This document shows, piece by piece, positions 9,003-16,512 of a stretch of 28,389 nucleotides of DNA (within the stretch, counting starts at the first letter, position 1; every line of letters begins with the position of its first letter). The notes under the pieces are model-generated. The model had not been told where the DNA came from and searched no databases. It worked only from the letters and a program-made list of their open reading frames with translations. This DNA comes from UBA2428 sp002343545 (GTDB lineage: Bacteria > Bdellovibrionota > UBA2428): NCBI GenBank assembly GCA_937952285.1, contig CALFZE010000117.1:1-28389 (forward strand), written 5' to 3'. The position numbers and the translations under genes are program-made.

Positions 9003-10145
9003 TCAGAAAATCGTGCGCCGGTATCCGATGTTGAGCAACATCCCGAGCGACGCGCAAACCGTGATGACGCTCGTGCCGCCGTAACTCACTAGGGGGAGCG
9101 GGATCCCCACGATCGGGAACATGCCGCAGACCATCGCGATGTTGATCGCGATCTGCGAGGCGATCATGCCGATGATCCCCACGCAAACGAGGGACCCGAA
9201 CTTGTCCCGGGCGAGCGAGGCGATGTGCACGCAGCGATACATCAGGAACAGATAGAGCCCAAAGAGGCTGAGCGCCCCCAAGAAGCCCCACTCCTCGGCG
9301 AGCACCGTGAAGATGAAGTCCGTGTGCCCTTCGGGCGTGAAGTGCAGCTGGGTCTGGGTTCCTTGCTTGAAGCCCTTGCCCGAAAGCTGCCCCGAACCGA
9401 CGGCGATCATGGATTGCAGGGCGTTGTACCCCTCGCCCTTCGGGTCGGCCATGGGATCGATGAAGGTGCGGATCCGGTCCTTTTGGTAGGGCTTGAGTCC
9501 GTACTGCCAAGCGACGGGGAAACTCACGATGGCCGCGATGATGCCCGTGATGAGCACGCGCGGGCGAATGCCGACGAAGAGCAGGATCGCCGTTCCCGAA
9601 ATCAGCAGGTGCCCGCCCGTGCCCAAGTCGGGCTGCGTGATCGTCAGGAAGCCCGGAACGCAAAGGATGAGGCCGGGTTTGATGAGGTCCTTGAAGTCGA
9701 GCCGGTGCGTCCCGCTCCGATTATGGAAGTACTTGGCGAGCGCGAGGATCGTGGCGATCTTCATCGTCTCGCTGGGCTGGTAGCTCATGAATCCCAGGTT
9801 CAGCCAGCGCCGGGCTCCGTAGCGTACGACCCCGAAGATCGGCACGAGCGCCAGGAAAAAGAAATTCACCCCGTAGATGACGTAGGCGACTCTTTCCACG
9901 AGCCGGTAGTCGACGAGCATGATGAGGCCGATCACGAAAAGCCCGATGCCCAGGTTCATGAGCTGCCGGAGCGCCATATCGTAGCTCGTCACCCCCACGA
10001 GTCCGGGGATGTTCGCCGTCGCCGAGTAGACGTTGATGAGCCCCAGCCCGACGAGGCTCACGAGGGCCAGGATAAGGGCCCAATCGAAGCGAGCTTCGTC
10101 GGAACTTTCAAATTCTTCGGCGCGTTGCGAGCCTAGAAGCGACAT
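9003..10145 (-). CDS. rodA: Rod-shape peptidoglycan glycosyltransferase RodA (SEDS family)
   Basis: RodA polymerises lipid II into glycan strands during cell elongation, working with PBP2 in the inner membrane. The 380-residue protein has about ten hydrophobic segments and the SEDS marks YQPSE (near residue 125), TQPDLGTG, the GEGYNALQSMIAVGSGQL loop, EEWGFLG and the C-terminal LPLVSYGGTS. The hydrophilic N-terminus (MSLLGSQRAEEFESSDEARFD) precedes the first helix. A TAAACT box lies 8 nt before the ATG and there is no Shine-Dalgarno. Unlike the common mreBCD-mrdA-rodA cluster, no PBP2 or mre gene is adjacent; the downstream partner is ldhA. Confidence 0.95.
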   Translation of the reverse strand: MSLLGSQRAEEFESSDEARFDWALILALVSLVGLGLINVYSATANIPGLVGVTSYDMALRQLMNLGIGLFVIGLIMLVDYRLVERVAYVIYGVNFFFLALVPIFGVVRYGARRWLNLGFMSYQPSETMKIATILALAKYFHNRSGTHRLDFKDLIKPGLILCVPGFLTITQPDLGTGGHLLISGTAILLFVGIRPRVLITGIIAAIVSFPVAWQYGLKPYQKDRIRTFIDPMADPKGEGYNALQSMIAVGSGQLSGKGFKQGTQTQLHFTPEGHTDFIFTVLAEEWGFLGALSLFGLYLFLMYRCVHIASLARDKFGSLVCVGIIGMIASQIAINIAMVCGMFPIVGIPLPLVSYGGTSVITVCASLGMLLNIGYRRTIF

Positions 10146-10252
10146 GGAGAATGAGTTTAAGGGCGCCCCCGCCGAAAGCAAAGCCGCCGCGACCTTTTAC
10201 GCGAACAAGAGCCCGCTCGACCCGTGGGAAGCCCGCTGTTAATCCGAAGGAC

Positions 10253-10795
10253 ATGAAAATCACGATCCTCGCCGGAACGAACCGCCCAGGCAGCCAGACT
10301 CTCCGCGTCGCGCGGGTTTTCGAAAAGAAGTATCAGGCCCTCGGCGCGCAGACGACGCTCCTCGACCTGCAAGAACTGCCGGCGGAGCTCTTCCGTCCCG
10401 AAGCCTACGCCCAGAAGCCCGCGAGCTTCGCCCGTTTCAACGACGCCGTACTGAATTGCGACGGTTTGCTCGTCGTGACTCCCGAATACAACGGGGGTTT
10501 TCCCGGGGTCCTCAAGCTCTTCATCGACCACCTGAAATTCCCCGAGTCCTTCGAGAGACGCGCCGTGGCGTTCGTCGGCTTGGCCGCCGGCATGTGGGGC
10601 GCCCTTCGCCCCGTCGAGCAACTCGAGGCTATCTTCCGTTACCGGAACGCATTTCTCTTCAATGAACGCATCTTCCTGCCGCGCATCGAGGGGCAGCTCG
10701 ACGCCCAGGACGCCTTCACGAGCCCCGACATCGCTAAGCTCGCCGATTCCCAAACCCGCAACTTCCTCGAGTTCTGCCGACGCCTGAAAGTATGA
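10253..10795 (+). CDS. NADPH-dependent FMN reductase family protein
   Basis: A 180-residue flavodoxin-fold flavoprotein (FMN_red family, which includes chromate, azo-dye and quinone reductases). The FMN phosphate loop is GTNRPGSQT at 8-16 and the second flavin motif is VTPEYNGGFPGVLKLFIDHL around 77-96. It is cytoplasmic and should use NAD(P)H to reduce flavin or a quinone-like substrate. The stop overlaps the next gene by 4 bp (ATGA), so it is translationally coupled to a COQ8-type kinase; this favours a role in quinone or redox metabolism, which is inference. A TAATCC box lies 7 nt before the ATG; GAAGGA also lies there but is too close to be a normal Shine-Dalgarno. Confidence 0.88.
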   Translation: MKITILAGTNRPGSQTLRVARVFEKKYQALGAQTTLLDLQELPAELFRPEAYAQKPASFARFNDAVLNCDGLLVVTPEYNGGFPGVLKLFIDHLKFPESFERRAVAFVGLAAGMWGALRPVEQLEAIFRYRNAFLFNERIFLPRIEGQLDAQDAFTSPDIAKLADSQTRNFLEFCRRLKV

Positions 10796-12165
10796 GCGAC
10801 AACGGGAATTCCACGCCGAAGGGTCTCATGGCCCGCTCGCGCGAAATCTTGAACTTGGCGGCCAAGCTGAGCGGGCGCGAAATCGCCAAACGGGTTTCCA
10901 TGAGCAAGTCCCTCTCGGCCGTCGAGAAGCTTCGCCTGCAGGTCGAGCACCAGGTCGGCCAAGCCAAACTCGTGGCCCAGTCGCTGGGACGCCTGAAGGG
11001 CGCCGCCATGAAGCTCGGCCAGCTCGTGAGCATCGAGGGAGCGGATTTCTTTCCGCCCGAAGTGCTCGAGGTCCTCGCGCAGCTGCAGGACAACGCGCCC
11101 GCGATGGATCCGGCCGCAGCCAAGGCCGCCTTGCGCGCGGGGCTGGGCGAACGGGCCGATCGGCTCGTGAATTTCTGCGCGTCCCCCGTCGCTTCGGCGA
11201 GCATCGGCCAGGTCCACCGCGCGGAACTCGACGGTCGCACGGTCGCGGTCAAAGTTCAGTTCCCGGGCGTCGAGGAAAGCATCGACGCTGACCTCGCGCT
11301 CCTGCGGAAAATGCTCGGCGGGCTGCTCGCCGTCTCGGGTCGCGAGATCCCACTCGATCCCCTGCTCGAGGAGCTCGGTAGCCTCTTGCACCAAGAGGTG
11401 AACTACGAGAACGAAGCCCAACTCATGCGCGACTACGCCGGGCGGCTCGCGCGCGCGCTCGGCGTCGAGGCCCGCGAAGAGAATCTTCTGTGCGAGGTCG
11501 GCGACTACGTTTTGGCCGTGCCCGTGGAGGCGCTCAGCGGGAAGACGGTGCTCACGATGGGCTACCTCGACGGCGTGCGTTTCGCGGACTGGCTCCGCAC
11601 GAAGCCGAGCCTCGCCGACCGCGAGCGCGTGGGACGCCTCGTGCTGGATCTCTACGAGGCCGAGTTCTTCCGGGCCGGCTGCGTGCAGACGGACCCGAAC
11701 TTCGCGAACTTCTTCGTCCTACCGGGGCCCAAAGGCCCCCGCTTGGGCCTCCTCGATTTCGGCGCGACGAAGACTTACGACGAGAACTTCCGCGCCGAGT
11801 ATCTCAAGCTCCTGCTTTGCATCCGCGAAGGAAGCCGCGAGGAGCTACTCCGCGAAGCCGAGCGCATGCACCTCGTCGACGCGCGCGAGTCGCGCGAGAC
11901 CATGGACGCGTTCGTCGAGATGCTCCGCGTGAGCGTGGAGCCATTCGCGCCCGAAGCCCAGCCCTTCGACTTCGCCGACGGCGACTACGCCAAGCTCGTG
12001 CGCGAAACGACGACCCGCTTTACGACCCTCGTGCGATATTCTCCCCCGCCGCGCGCGCTCATCTTCCTGCACCGCAAGCTCGGCGGCGTTTTTCAGATGC
12101 TCAAGCGCTGCGAAGTCCGCATGGACCTCACCGACTTCTGGAAACGCGTCGAAGCCCGCGCCTAG
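10792..12165 (+). CDS. ABC1/COQ8-type atypical kinase (UbiB/ADCK family)
   Basis: A 457-residue member of the family whose ATPase activity supports ubiquinone biosynthesis. It has the family-defining KxGQ motif (K74-L-G-Q77), the Ala/Ser loop PVASASIGQVH (132-142) that replaces a glycine loop, the VAVK lysine (154), QEVNYENEA (Glu202, with Asn at the usual Asp of ExD), the catalytic segment VQTDPNFANFF (Asp301, Asn306) and LLDFGA (Asp322). QTDPN and DFGATKTYD are much closer to mitochondrial COQ8/ADCK3 than to E. coli UbiB, which has HADPHPGN. No C-terminal membrane helices are seen, unlike UbiB. It overlaps the FMN reductase by 4 bp. Ubiquinone or menaquinone support is likely; the exact target is unknown. 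Confidence 0.88.
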   Translation: MSDNGNSTPKGLMARSREILNLAAKLSGREIAKRVSMSKSLSAVEKLRLQVEHQVGQAKLVAQSLGRLKGAAMKLGQLVSIEGADFFPPEVLEVLAQLQDNAPAMDPAAAKAALRAGLGERADRLVNFCASPVASASIGQVHRAELDGRTVAVKVQFPGVEESIDADLALLRKMLGGLLAVSGREIPLDPLLEELGSLLHQEVNYENEAQLMRDYAGRLARALGVEAREENLLCEVGDYVLAVPVEALSGKTVLTMGYLDGVRFADWLRTKPSLADRERVGRLVLDLYEAEFFRAGCVQTDPNFANFFVLPGPKGPRLGLLDFGATKTYDENFRAEYLKLLLCIREGSREELLREAERMHLVDARESRETMDAFVEMLRVSVEPFAPEAQPFDFADGDYAKLVRETTTRFTTLVRYSPPPRALIFLHRKLGGVFQMLKRCEVRMDLTDFWKRVEARA

Positions 12166-12171
12166 ACGTCT

Positions 12172-12248
12172 AAAAAGGCGTCAGGTTCCTTTTGGTTCAG
12201 CAGCCGCGTCAAATGACGCAGGCGCTGAACCAAAAGGAACCTGACGCC
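12172..12248 (-). terminator. Terminator of the mpaA-dapD operon formed by the palindrome
   Basis: Read on the minus strand, the long hairpin begins 5 nt after the dapD stop and is followed immediately by TTTTT (12176-12172). This fits an intrinsic terminator for the minus-strand operon. On the plus strand no U-run follows, though the hairpin may still protect the ABC1 kinase transcript. Confidence 0.55.
12177..12248. repeat. 72-bp REP/BIME-like palindrome
   Basis: Two perfect 25-bp inverted arms (12177-12201 and 12224-12248) flank a 22-bp centre that itself contains GCGTCA-AA-TGACGC. The motif GCGTCA occurs at 12178 and 12206 and TGACGC at 12214 and 12242, so the element looks like two mirrored half-units. 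The arm core GTCAGGTTCCTTTTGG resembles the GGTGTCAGGCACCTTTT family of extragenic palindromes found in many proteobacteria, some associated with RAYT transposases. No transposase lies in the window. Confidence 0.75.
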
Positions 12249-12253
12249 CTCTC

Positions 12254-13081
12254 CTACACGGGGACGTCGAAGTCGCGGAGGGCGTCGTTGAGCGAGGTTT
12301 TCTCGTCCGTGGATTTCTTGCGCGTGCCGATGATGAGCGCGCAGGGCACGCCGTACTCGCCACCGGGAAAACGCTTCGGCCGCGTGCCGGGGATGACGAC
12401 GCTACGGGGCGGGACTTCGCCCACGTATTCGCGCGCCTCGGGCACGCTCACGTCGATGATTTTCGTCGACGCCGTGAGAACGACGCCCGCGCCGAGCACC
12501 GCGCCTTCGCGCACCCGCACGCCCTCGACGACGATCGCGCGCGAACCGACGAAGACGTTGTCTTCGATGATGACGGGCACGGCCTGGGGCGGTTCGAGCA
12601 CGCCGCCGATGCCGACGCCGCCGCTCAGGTGGACGTGGCGGCCTACTTGGGCGCAGGAACCCACGGTCGCCCAAGTATCGACCATCGTGCCCGCGCCGAC
12701 GAAGGCGCCGATATTCACGAAGCTCGGCATGAGGATGGCGCCCGCCTCGACGAAGGCGCCCTTACGGATGACCGACCCCGGCAACGCGCGCACGCCCGCG
12801 AGCGTCTCGCGCGGCTTGAGCGGGATCTTGTCGTGGTACTCGAAGGGACCAACCTTCTCCTGGGTCATCTGCTGGATCGCGAAGTAAAGCAGGATGCCTT
12901 TCTTGATCCACTCGTTCACGACCCATTCGCCGTTGATCGGATCGGCGACGCGCAGCTGCCCGCGGTCGACCGCGTCGACGAGCGAGAGCACGGCCCGACG
13001 GCAAACGGGATCCTTGAGCTTGTCGCGATCCGCGAAAGCCGCTTCGATCTGGGTGTCGATTCCTTCGATGCGCGGGTCCAT
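12254..13081 (-). CDS. dapD: 2,3,4,5-tetrahydropyridine-2,6-dicarboxylate N-succinyltransferase
   Basis: It transfers succinyl from succinyl-CoA to tetrahydrodipicolinate in the succinylase route to meso-diaminopimelate and lysine. The 275-residue cytoplasmic protein matches E. coli DapD (274). After a helical N-terminus come the hexapeptide repeats of a left-handed beta-helix (about 100-225; for example GAFVGAGTMVDTWATVGSCAQVG), a trimer-forming fold. The segments NEWIKKGILLYFAIQQM and GGVGIGGVLEPPQA are characteristic of DapD. A GGAG lies upstream of the ATG. It is 9 bp downstream of mpaA on the same strand, so the pair is an operon that combines DAP recycling and synthesis. Confidence 0.96.
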   Translation of the reverse strand: MDPRIEGIDTQIEAAFADRDKLKDPVCRRAVLSLVDAVDRGQLRVADPINGEWVVNEWIKKGILLYFAIQQMTQEKVGPFEYHDKIPLKPRETLAGVRALPGSVIRKGAFVEAGAILMPSFVNIGAFVGAGTMVDTWATVGSCAQVGRHVHLSGGVGIGGVLEPPQAVPVIIEDNVFVGSRAIVVEGVRVREGAVLGAGVVLTASTKIIDVSVPEAREYVGEVPPRSVVIPGTRPKRFPGGEYGVPCALIIGTRKKSTDEKTSLNDALRDFDVPV

Positions 13082-13090
13082 ATCGATCTC

Positions 13091-13768
13091 CTATCCGAGT
13101 TGGACGTTGCGGGCCGCGAAGAGCAGCCCGGCCGTGAGGGACTCGCCGTGTACGCGCCAGGCGGCTTCGGGTTCGAGACCCCGCTCGACTTCCAGCGTGA
13201 TCGTGGGAATGCCTCGCTCCCAGCCCGCCCAGGTGCCCAAGGACCCCGGGGTCGGATAACCGATGTCGTCCGAGATGACGTAGCCACTCACGGCGGCCAT
13301 CGCTTCGGCGAGCTTCCGGCAAGGGCCGTTGTAGTTGATCATCGGGTTCCACGAGTGGGCCGAGAGGATCGCGCGCGGCTTGAGCTCCTCGACCAGATTC
13401 ATGAGGATCTGCGTTTCGTTCTCGCTACCCGCCGAGGGCCCGGGGAAGTAGCGTGGCGCCCGGGCTTCCTGGGTCCAATCCTTTGTGGGCATGTTGCGGT
13501 TGAGATCGACGCCGCGGCCGTTCGTGCGCTCTCCTTCGGCGCAGCCGTCGGGATTGACCCGCGTCACGACGAAGAGACTCGCAAGGCCCTCGAGCGCGCG
13601 CCACCCGCCTTCGCGCACGTAACGCTCCACGAGCGCGAAGCCTTCGGGCTCGTCCCCGTGCACGCCGCCCAGGAGCAAGAGATTCACGGGACCGCGCGTG
13701 AGCCGAAGGCGTTCGATGGGCCGTTGGCCGTGGGATTGACCGAGAAGGACGGGCGTTTCCATGGCCAT
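13091..13768 (-). CDS. mpaA: MpaA-like murein peptide amidase (M14 carboxypeptidase)
   Basis: MpaA cleaves the gamma-D-Glu to meso-DAP bond of murein tripeptide during wall recycling in the cytoplasm. The 225-residue protein has the M14 zinc site H37-G-D-E40 in GGVHGDEPEG with His138 in LSAHSWNP, the substrate-binding VDLNRN (Arg91) and a catalytic Glu in TLEVERG (193 or 195). GYPTPGSLGTW aligns with the E. coli MpaA segment GYETPGSFGSW. No signal peptide, consistent with MpaA. Two ATGs compete: 13768 and 13762; a TAAAAG box abuts the first and is 6 nt from the second, so METPVLLGQ may be the real start. Its neighbour dapD supports a diaminopimelate role. A generic M14 peptidase is the alternative. 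Confidence 0.85.
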   Translation of the reverse strand: MAMETPVLLGQSHGQRPIERLRLTRGPVNLLLLGGVHGDEPEGFALVERYVREGGWRALEGLASLFVVTRVNPDGCAEGERTNGRGVDLNRNMPTKDWTQEARAPRYFPGPSAGSENETQILMNLVEELKPRAILSAHSWNPMINYNGPCRKLAEAMAAVSGYVISDDIGYPTPGSLGTWAGWERGIPTITLEVERGLEPEAAWRVHGESLTAGLLFAARNVQLG

Positions 13769-13837
13769 CTTTTACCCCAAGGCCTCCCGCCACGCGACGG
13801 CCCGGCCGATTCGCGACTCTTTTCGCGCGGACGCATT

Positions 13838-13872
13838 TCCCGCGATGACCAAGAGGGCCTAGAATCGCGGGA
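13838..13872. promoter_or_regulatory. 9-bp dyad abutting the RMD1-family start codon
   Basis: TCCCGCGAT (13838-13846) and ATCGCGGGA (13864-13872) form a perfect inverted repeat with a 17-bp centre. The right arm includes the A of the ATG and part of a TAGAAT box (13860-13865). It could be an operator over the promoter or, if the transcript starts further upstream, a hairpin covering the start. Confidence 0.4.
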
Positions 13873-14996
13873 TGCAGATCCAACGCGGGCACGTGCACGC
13901 CCTTTTCGCCTTCGACGCGGGCTTCGAGATTCGTCTTTCCCAAGTTCCGCTGCTCTTCGGAACCCAGGTGTTCGAATCGCACCGCTTTCCCTTCCTGACG
14001 AAGGGCCTGCACCGGGAAAACCAGCCCATCCGGATCCGCCTCAACCCCGTCACGTTGATCCTGAACGGCCAGACCTTCGAGATGCGGGCGCACGTCACCT
14101 TCTTCGAGGTGGGCGCGATGAGCCTCGAGTTCAGCTACCCCCTCGAAGACGTCGAGTTCACGTCGGCCGTCAAAACGGCCAACCTCATCCAAAACTCCCC
14201 GGAGCTGCTCGGATTTGCGCGCGCCCAGGCCGAAGCCCTCTTCGAACGGGCCAAGCCGGCCATCGTGTCGGGCGAGCTGACGAAGGCTCCCTCGCCCTAC
14301 CTCATCTTCGTCGCGAACGAGCATTCGGGGGCGCGCGATATCCCGGGCCTGCTCGGCGAAGCGAGCATCGGCCTCGCCCAGATCCTGCGGGGATCCGACG
14401 AACCGATCGGCGCGAGCGAAGCCAAGGCCACGCTGAGCCCTTACGTGACCTACAGCGACCGCGACGTCGTCTTCGCCTCGACGAGCGCGGCCGTCATATT
14501 GGACGAAACCTCGAACGACGTGGCCGACATCCTCGAGCTCACGAACGTCCAGGCGCTCGAGCTCCGCTTCATCGATTCCCGCCTCGATCGCACGCTGCAA
14601 AGCCTCTACGAAGAGAACGAACTCTCCGAGAACTCGGGCCTGCGCCGGATCTTCTCGCCCCTCGACAAGCAACTCAAACGCCTCAACACGATTCACCTCG
14701 ACTCGACGATCATCGTGGATCGCGTCGAGAACAGCCGCAAGTTCGCCTCGGATTCCTACCTCGTCCAGATCCACGAGCTCGCCGTGAACAAGATGTTCCT
14801 GCGCAACTTCAACCGGGTCATCGACCGCAAGCTCGACGCCATCCGCGAGATCACCCGGGAGCTCCGGGACCGCACGAACCAGCAACGCATGGAATTCCTT
14901 GAATGGATCATCATCGTGCTGATCGCCATCGAGGTCATTCCCCTCGTCTTCACCAAAATCGGGGGTTTCTTCTGGGGCGGCGGCCCCCCGAACTGA
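13872..14996 (+). CDS. RMD1/DUF155 family membrane-anchored protein
   Basis: A 374-residue protein of the RMD1/YagE (COG1723, DUF155) family. In yeast and human mitochondria the relatives RMD1 and RMND1 are inner-membrane proteins tied to meiosis and mitochondrial translation; bacterial members have no settled role. Visible family marks: LELTNVQALELRFIDSRLD in the middle, long charged helices, and the terminal DRTNQQRMEFLEWIIIVLIAIEV, where a single C-terminal membrane helix (about 345-365) follows the near-invariant NQQRM-E-LEW. The start at 13872 has no Shine-Dalgarno, but a TAGAAT box ends 6 nt upstream. The 103-bp gap to the divergent mpaA holds both promoters. Confidence 0.82.
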   Translation: MQIQRGHVHALFAFDAGFEIRLSQVPLLFGTQVFESHRFPFLTKGLHRENQPIRIRLNPVTLILNGQTFEMRAHVTFFEVGAMSLEFSYPLEDVEFTSAVKTANLIQNSPELLGFARAQAEALFERAKPAIVSGELTKAPSPYLIFVANEHSGARDIPGLLGEASIGLAQILRGSDEPIGASEAKATLSPYVTYSDRDVVFASTSAAVILDETSNDVADILELTNVQALELRFIDSRLDRTLQSLYEENELSENSGLRRIFSPLDKQLKRLNTIHLDSTIIVDRVENSRKFASDSYLVQIHELAVNKMFLRNFNRVIDRKLDAIREITRELRDRTNQQRMEFLEWIIIVLIAIEVIPLVFTKIGGFFWGGGPPN

Positions 14997-15102
14997 CAAT
15001 CCGACGGGAAGGTGTCGGCGGAAATCCTTCCCTCCCCCGGGCCGTTTGGGTACAAGGCCCTACGCTTTCTTCTCGCTCGGCGGAATTCAGAAAGGGGCTC
15101 CC

Positions 15103-15678
15103 ATGCTGCGTACTCCCTCCCCGTTCCTCTCGCTCTGCTTCCTCGCTTCGCTGGCCCCCACCAAGGCCAGCCGGGCCTTCACGATCGACCTGACGGACGC
15201 CGTCGTCGGGGCGGCTCCCGCGAACGGGTCGGCCACGCCCCAGAGCAGCTTCCACTGCTACGGCGAACGCGGCTCGGAGTACCGCACCAAAGTCACCGTG
15301 CAACTTTACGCGAACGGCCGCGCGGCCGTCCTGCCCTCGCTCGGAATGCCCGGCCTTCTCTCGGCCATCGACCAAAGCGAGAAGCCGCTCTTGAAGGCTC
15401 CCCTCAAGCGGCGCGAAGGCGGCCGGATCGAGATCGTCGCCCGCAACCCGAACTACGACGCGGCCGAAGCCGCTCGCCTCGCCCGCGAGGGAGAAAGCCT
15501 CGTTTCGATCGCCGGCGTGAGCGTGGCGCTCGCGAATCCCGAGAAGGCCGGCGTCGGCCAGACGATTCAAGGTTCCAGCCTCATTCAGGCAGCTATCCCC
15601 ACGCTGGACAGCTCGGGCCGCCGAACGATCCGTTCCGTGTCGATCACCTCGAAGCTGAGCTGCAAGCGCGCCAACTAA
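15103..15678 (+). CDS. Secreted protein of unknown function
   Basis: A 191-residue protein. Starting at 15103, preceded by AAAGGGG with 5-nt spacing, gives a signal peptide: MLRTPSPFLSLCFLASLAP then KASRA, with probable cleavage before FTIDLTDAVV. The mature part is mixed alpha/beta by eye with two cysteines (HCYGER near the start, LSCKRAN at the end) that could pair. No known domain was recognised. It probably acts in the periplasm or is released. A TACGCT at 15061-15066 could be a -10, giving a leader of about 35 nt. Confidence 0.75.
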   Translation: MLRTPSPFLSLCFLASLAPTKASRAFTIDLTDAVVGAAPANGSATPQSSFHCYGERGSEYRTKVTVQLYANGRAAVLPSLGMPGLLSAIDQSEKPLLKAPLKRREGGRIEIVARNPNYDAAEAARLAREGESLVSIAGVSVALANPEKAGVGQTIQGSSLIQAAIPTLDSSGRRTIRSVSITSKLSCKRAN

Positions 15679-15941
15679 GCTCGAGCGCCGGCAAGACGCC
15701 GGCTTGGGCCGTGAATTTCCCGTCACGGTCTGCCTCGGGCCGAAGACCCCGCCCGTCCTTAGCCGCCGCCCACGATCGAAGCTATCCCGTTAAAAATGAA
15801 GGATAATTTCGGATCGCACCGGAAACTTCGAAAGCTCGCAGGGAGCCCTTCACCCGGCTTCGACCGATAGAAATCGGTTGCAACATCTCGCGTCAACGTC
15901 CATACCCTGGACCTAGGGAAGGCATCTTGAAAGGGGTATCT
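15679..15941 (+). promoter_or_regulatory. Intergenic region with weak terminator and promoter of the tyrosine-rich gene
   Basis: GCCGGC (15687-15692) and GCCGGC (15698-15703) form a 6-bp hairpin with a 5-nt loop, a weak terminator candidate for the upstream gene. Near the next gene, TTGCAA (15878-15883) is 17 bp from CATACC (15901-15906), or 19 bp from TACCCT (15903-15908). An inverted repeat ACCGAT/ATCGGT (15863-15868, 15873-15878) touches the -35, a possible operator. The remainder shows nothing recognisable. Confidence 0.35.
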
Positions 15942-16379
15942 ATGAAGCGTTTTCTGCAAGTCGCGGCCCTCGGACTTTTCGCCGGGTTCTCGGCGGCGCA
16001 AGCCACGGAACTCGATCCGAAACCGGCCCAACGTCCTTCGGCCCTTATCGTCCGCGAAGACGCCAACGGCCAACGCGTCGTCTTCAAGTCGGACCTTTCG
16101 ACCGCGGTAAACTCCGACGAAGCGGCCGTTCAAGCGCTCGCCAAGCTCGACGCCAGCAAGCAAGTCGCGACCCGCTCGAGCGAACTCGACGACGGTAGCT
16201 CCACGGAAGCGTGGTACTCGTACTACGGCTCGACCTACGGATACGGCTACAACTACGGTTACAACTATAACTACTATTACGGCTACCGCCCGTACGGTTA
16301 CTACAACACGTACTACTACTACCCGACTTACTCGTACTACTACGGCTCCTACCGCTACTCGTACTACTGGTGCTACTAG
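15942..16379 (+). CDS. Secreted protein with extreme tyrosine-rich C-terminal half
   Basis: A 145-residue protein of unknown function. The start at 15942 follows AAGGGG with 5-nt spacing and gives a signal peptide (MKRFLQVAALGLFAGFSAAQA, cut before TELDPK). Residues to about 90 are ordinary and hydrophilic. The last 55 residues (from Trp91) contain 29 tyrosines in Gly/Asn/Ser-spaced runs such as YGYGYNYGYNYNYYYGY, and end YYWCY with one cysteine. Such a tail suggests a self-associating, adhesive or cross-linkable surface polymer, or a dityrosine-forming matrix protein; this is inference. Nearly all tyrosines use TAC. It has its own putative promoter and a hairpin behind it, so it looks monocistronic. 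Confidence 0.8.
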   Translation: MKRFLQVAALGLFAGFSAAQATELDPKPAQRPSALIVREDANGQRVVFKSDLSTAVNSDEAAVQALAKLDASKQVATRSSELDDGSSTEAWYSYYGSTYGYGYNYGYNYNYYYGYRPYGYYNTYYYYPTYSYYYGSYRYSYYWCY

Positions 16380-16392
16380 AGCCCCGATGGTC

Positions 16393-16417
16393 GGCTTCGG
16401 GATTCGTTTCCGAAGCC
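16393..16417 (+). terminator. Stem-loop after the tyrosine-rich gene
   Basis: GGCTTCGG (16393-16400) pairs perfectly with CCGAAGCC (16410-16417) around a 9-nt loop, 14 nt after the stop. No U-run follows, so efficiency as an intrinsic terminator is doubtful. The rest of this 133-bp gap holds only the TAGTCT box of the next gene. Confidence 0.45.
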
Positions 16418-16512
16418 CTCCACCGCGGCTCCTTAGCGAGTCGTTCCGAGCCTTCCGTTGCGCGTGATTTCCTGGGCTCGATTCGAAAACCCTTCGTTAG
16501 TCTGAGGTATCG

